The notes below the pieces were generated by a model. The model saw nothing but the letters and a program-made list of their open reading frames with translations. It searched no databases and had not been told where the DNA came from. Made by a program: the position numbers and the translations under genes. From positions 47,863,001 through 47,927,000 of the forward strand of contig NC_060214.1 in assembly GCF_021130785.1 (NCBI RefSeq): 64,000 bases of DNA, written 5' to 3'. This DNA comes from Homalodisca vitripennis. Taxonomy: Eukaryota; Arthropoda; Insecta; Hemiptera; Cicadellidae. How positions within the stretch are numbered: position 1 is the first letter of the stretch; each line of letters opens with the position of its first letter. This document shows positions 60,171 through 64,000 of this stretch, in pieces.

Positions 60171-61367
60171 TACAGTGTAGTATCTCCCATTTAACCACAA
60201 CTTACTTGCTAAATACGCTTAGTTAATTAGTATTATCAGTAGCAGTAACCGAATGATAAAATTCTTGTCTGAAAATGGTTTCAAATTACTTGACAGTGAC
60301 ACCATTTGTCGGAACTATAATAATAAATTCACACATTTCTATCAGCAATAAATACTTCAAAACACTTTAAGTGACAAACAAAATAAACTATTTAAACAAT
60401 TAATTTAGAATTACAAATTAAGCCAAATAATTCTCAATAAAATCTATAATAATCCTTGAAAGTTTTTGTATGGTAATGTAATTTAATTGAAAAATATATG
60501 ATGTATAGACTACAGATATAATTCAGTAAATGTTTTATTTACTGTGGGTAGTTTAATATGTTTCTCACGGACATACTTGGTAATACAATGCATATTATTA
60601 TCACCCAAATTTTTACTTCTTGTAAAAAGTTTTACTTCTATTAAGTTTATATTTTCTATTAATTTAACAAATACTTTGGTAATATTTTTTATATTTCATA
60701 TATTACAATGATTCTAAATATTAAAGTAATAAATATTTATACATTTTTATTATTATCATATTATGTTAGTTTCTACAATTGGGTCAGAATAGCTTTCACT
60801 ACTATCTATTATTTCCAAAATAATTAGTTTAATTCCAATATGATTACATTCTAAAATCAAATTATGTGTTTATAATAACTGAAATAAGAAATAAACATTC
60901 TGGAATAAATTCTTGCTAAAATACCTTGCATATATTTTTGTTCAATATCCCGTTGTTCTTGTGTTCTATCCTTTGAGATTGTTTTAATTAGTTTATATTT
61001 TATAAGGCCACTTAATGGTTTACACATTACTGCAAAAAATGTGTATTAAAATCTTGTTTACATAATTTATTTTTGTTAGGTCCAATGTAATTAGTTACAG
61101 TTTATAATTATAATCATCTGAAAAACGCTACGGATTTGTTAGCTAGAGAAGATCTAATCAATTTATTATTAAGGATTTTAAATCTCGTCAGGACAAAAAT
61201 AGTAGTTAACTGAAATAAGAATTAATATTGACCGTGCTGAAATTCAATTCAGCAGCTATTCAATTCAAATACTGCTATTAAATGATGCAGTAAGTTAATG
61301 AATTAATAATTATTTATTAATTAATAAATACTTTAAAAGCATGTGGAAAATACATACATACGCGACG
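60171..61367. other. AT-rich DNA, no gene recognised
   Basis: No supported feature. Confidence 0.5.
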
Positions 61368-61624
61368 CGAAAGCTTTTTCCCCGTGAAAAACATACATCC
61401 ATAGCCCACCAAAAGATATAACCTCAACAAGGAGCGATATTAATCTCTCAATAGCACGCCTGGATAGCTACTGAACGGAGAAACGCCCTCCCTGACAACA
61501 AAATGGCTTTGATATACCCCGCCCCTAGCGGCTACAGAGCGAACAGGCGTGCCATTACGTTCCGTGAGGGGAAATGTAAGTTTTCCCTCATGCAAAACAT
61601 ACATCTATAGCACACCAAAAGAAA
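61368..61624. repeat. GC-richer block flanked by about 47-bp direct repeats
   Basis: AAAGCTTTTTCCCCGTGAAA then AACATACATCCATAGCCCAC (61368-61416) recurs as GTAAGTTTTCCCTCATGCAA then AACATACATCTATAGCACAC (about 61576-61623), in the same orientation. Between them is about 160 bp of GC-richer DNA with CTGAACGGAGAAACGCC and CCCGCCCCTAGCG. This could be two tandem copies of a short element, or tiny terminal direct repeats. No open frame is present. Confidence 0.65.
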
Positions 61625-62647
61625 AGAGTCACTTCCAAAAATACTGAGTATCTACAAATCACTTTTCTGTACTGCAATAATATCAGCATTAAAGACTATA
61701 GTAAACTATTAGCCACGTATGATAATTATTATTAAATATTACCATGAACCTAATTGTAGAACAAACATAATATCCTATAAGCAGATGCATTTTAAGGAAA
61801 AACTGCATTACTAAAGGCCAAATTAAGTGTAGTTACATAATAGCTAATACTTTTTATTAAACTTAGTTAGGTACCAGTATTAAACGTAAGTAATATATTA
61901 TCAACTATTAGATATTGTAGGCAATTTTAGTGCAGACCGATTTAAGTTTACTGTACACAGGATGGCTCCCATGTAATGGTAAATTCCTATCCATAATATA
62001 ATAATATTTTTTGTGTTTACATTCGTATCTTTGAGCAAAAATGATGGAGAGAAACAAATGAAAAAAACTGAGAGAAAACACCAATCAATCTTTTTAAATT
62101 TTTAAATAGCTGTTGAAAACACTATGTAAGCCAACGAGGTAAAAAGCAATCAATTTACTTGTAATGTTTGATCAAATACATTGAACTGGAAAATAATAGT
62201 AGAGAATAGGTGGAAGAATATGAACGAAGTTTAGAAGACACGATGGGAAGAGGAATCCTGTATGAAATAATAGCCTACATGAAACTCATTTGGAGAGAAG
62301 GGTATATTGGAAATAACAAAAAATTTCCTTGGAAGTAGAAGGAAAGTAATATAATGAGCAGGAAAATGACTTACTAAGTAATAACATTGTTTGTTGACGA
62401 TAATCTCCAGCATTTTTAAACTTTTTCTTTAAATATTTCTCCTATAGTGCTTAAAATATAGTCTAAATGTGTAAAACATTCACAGCAGTACCGGAACTAC
62501 AGCGAATTAAACAATAAAGATTTTCGTATTAAAAATAAAAGCTTCCATTGTCTCTCTCTGAAGATGCAATCCTCACAAGCTGTAATTTAATATGCCGAAT
62601 ATAATTTACACCTACAATACAATAACATGGTAACGTGTACTGTTATC
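61625..62647. other. AT-rich DNA, no gene recognised
   Basis: No supported feature. Confidence 0.5.
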
Positions 62648-62900
62648 TTATTGGCTGAGCGTAGCAAAATTCATCACTGGTTAGGCTAAAAAAATATTTT
62701 ATTTCCTTATATTTATCTGTCTACCTCTCGGCATGCATATTTCAAGAACAAACATACATATACTTGAACTTTGAATACAGCTTATTTCCATTTATAGGCA
62801 ACATCAAGTTTGAAGATAGTGAATACCACCACACGTGATTTGGGAGAGCTTTAACGAACACTCTTAGATGAGTATTGTGGGCATGTAAGATGGCATTGAC
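62648..62900 (+). repeat. Dispersed repeat family B, copy 4 (diverged)
   Basis: ATTGGCTGAGCGTAGCAAAA then TCATCACTGG and TATCTGTCTACC follow the family-B order; the rest is too diverged to align confidently by eye. Confidence 0.4.
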
Positions 62901-64000
62901 AAACTCTGAATAAATAAATATTTAACAAGCTGAGTAGGATTATAAAACGTTTTACATGTAAAATAGTAAAATATTTAGCCTATACCGAGGTATAAACTTC
63001 AAATGATGCATACAAACTTAGCAAAGCCTGTTTGGCGTCATGTTGTGTGGCATATTTCTGGATAGTTTTCTATAATGTCAATATTATCTAGACTCACTGT
63101 TAAAAGAAAACCTTCTAATTTCACATCAAATTCAAAAACATTAATATACAACATTTAAATGATTTCCCAATTTATATTTGCATGTTGTTAAATTTTGCTA
63201 TTGTATTTTGTTGTGTATATGTAATAAGTAAGGGTCTAAGTAAAAATCAAAAAGTACTAGTCCCTATTTTACAATTTAATACAGTTTAAATCTTCTGGAC
63301 CAGCTAAAAGATCTAATTTTCTCAAGAAACAACAATGTAAATATTACCTTAGGTACAACAATAATAACGCCAAATCTATGACTAAATGTCAAAATGATCC
63401 TGGACCGGAAATCTTGGAGGGTTTGGGATTAATCGTTTCTCGCTGGGAATCGCTTTGTTTCTACTATTAATTATTTAACAACGTGCAGTAATTAATGAGT
63501 ATTAGTGACAAAAATACTATAAATTTGGTTTATTTAATCTTCGTGTAGTGTTCAATTAGCTAAGCCAAACTATGCTGCATTCCTAGAAATACAAAAGCTG
63601 TGATTCTACTAAAATTTGCACTTTGGATATGAATTGTACATAAATTATATAATTTAATATACTATATAATTATGAAAGCTATCTTTTCACATTAAACATA
63701 ACTTTTATAGGAAATATAACTTTGTTCTTACTATTTGGAACGAATTTTTGAAGCGATATATAATTGATTCTATACTATTGATTTCTTGCGTTTTATTTAT
63801 TATTTGAATAGTTTTTTTATAGTAGTACCTTGGATGATTGGTGAATCGTATAGAGGTTACAGCCGCAACGTTTGAAAATGCAAATAAAGTATTGTATCCA
63901 TTACCACAATACAATGTTAAAAGTTTCTAATTTAAATCCCACTGTAAGGTATAACAACACTTATTTTTTGCTGTACACTGCCTTTTAAAAACAGAACATT
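62901..64000. other. AT-rich DNA, no gene recognised
   Basis: No supported gene; the 69-codon minus frame 63914-63705 has no recognisable motif. Confidence 0.5.

Noticed and set aside
62555..62590. Further hammerhead-like motif (CTGAAGATGC)
   Set aside because: The following bases do not form a stem II and no GAAA lies at the right distance.
1..64000. CRISPR arrays, bacterial operons, ribosome binding sites
   Set aside because: No regularly spaced direct repeats with unique spacers and no bacterial gene structure; the window is eukaryotic in character.

Overview
The window looks like non-coding DNA from a large, AT-rich animal genome, most likely an arthropod and plausibly a hemipteran insect. 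The signs are decayed retrotransposons, a Penelope-like element, a palindromic MITE, a 5S rRNA-derived SINE, long (TA)n microsatellites and no bacterial gene arrangement. I cannot name the species. I found no intact host protein-coding gene. Nearly all open frames are short chance frames in AT-rich DNA; the exceptions are pieces of transposable elements. The window may lie between genes or inside a long intron.

Layout. Positions 1-8.6 kb are mostly featureless, with a CpG-rich stretch ending in a good minus-strand splice donor (905-1130), one copy of a 1.2-kb dispersed repeat (family A, 3050-4270) and an 18-bp perfect hairpin (6710-6754). At 8.67-9.53 kb there is a CpG-rich, possibly LTR-like block. 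From 15.3 to 18.6 kb there is a dense cluster of mobile-element debris: a family-C repeat, a (TA)n tract, a tRNA-like sequence, a LINE reverse-transcriptase fragment, a family-B repeat and the GIY-YIG endonuclease end of a Penelope-like element. A near-perfect 407-bp foldback MITE with TTAA ends lies at 21301-21707. A long, heavily frameshifted LINE with reverse transcriptase and RNase H (minus strand) fills about 32.56-35.12 kb. It is followed by an exact 16-bp-period (C15A)n minisatellite (35303-35402).

From 35.9 kb to the end the window is a patchwork of dispersed repeats, several present in two to four copies and in both orientations (families A to G). It also holds the C-terminal remnant of a Mutator-like transposase behind a GGGGGG-type terminus (50860-51559), a foldback segment (51696-51878), a 5S-derived SINE (58690-58915) and direct-repeat-flanked DNA (61368-61624).

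How the parts relate: the MITE at 21.3 kb and the transposase remnant at 50.9 kb share a TTAA-GGGGG terminus and subterminal sequence, so the first may be a non-autonomous relative of the second. Three separate sites (18464, 42529, 45509) carry a hammerhead-ribozyme-like core with the same layout, one directly downstream of the Penelope-like endonuclease. Repeat boundaries and homologies were judged by eye and are approximate.
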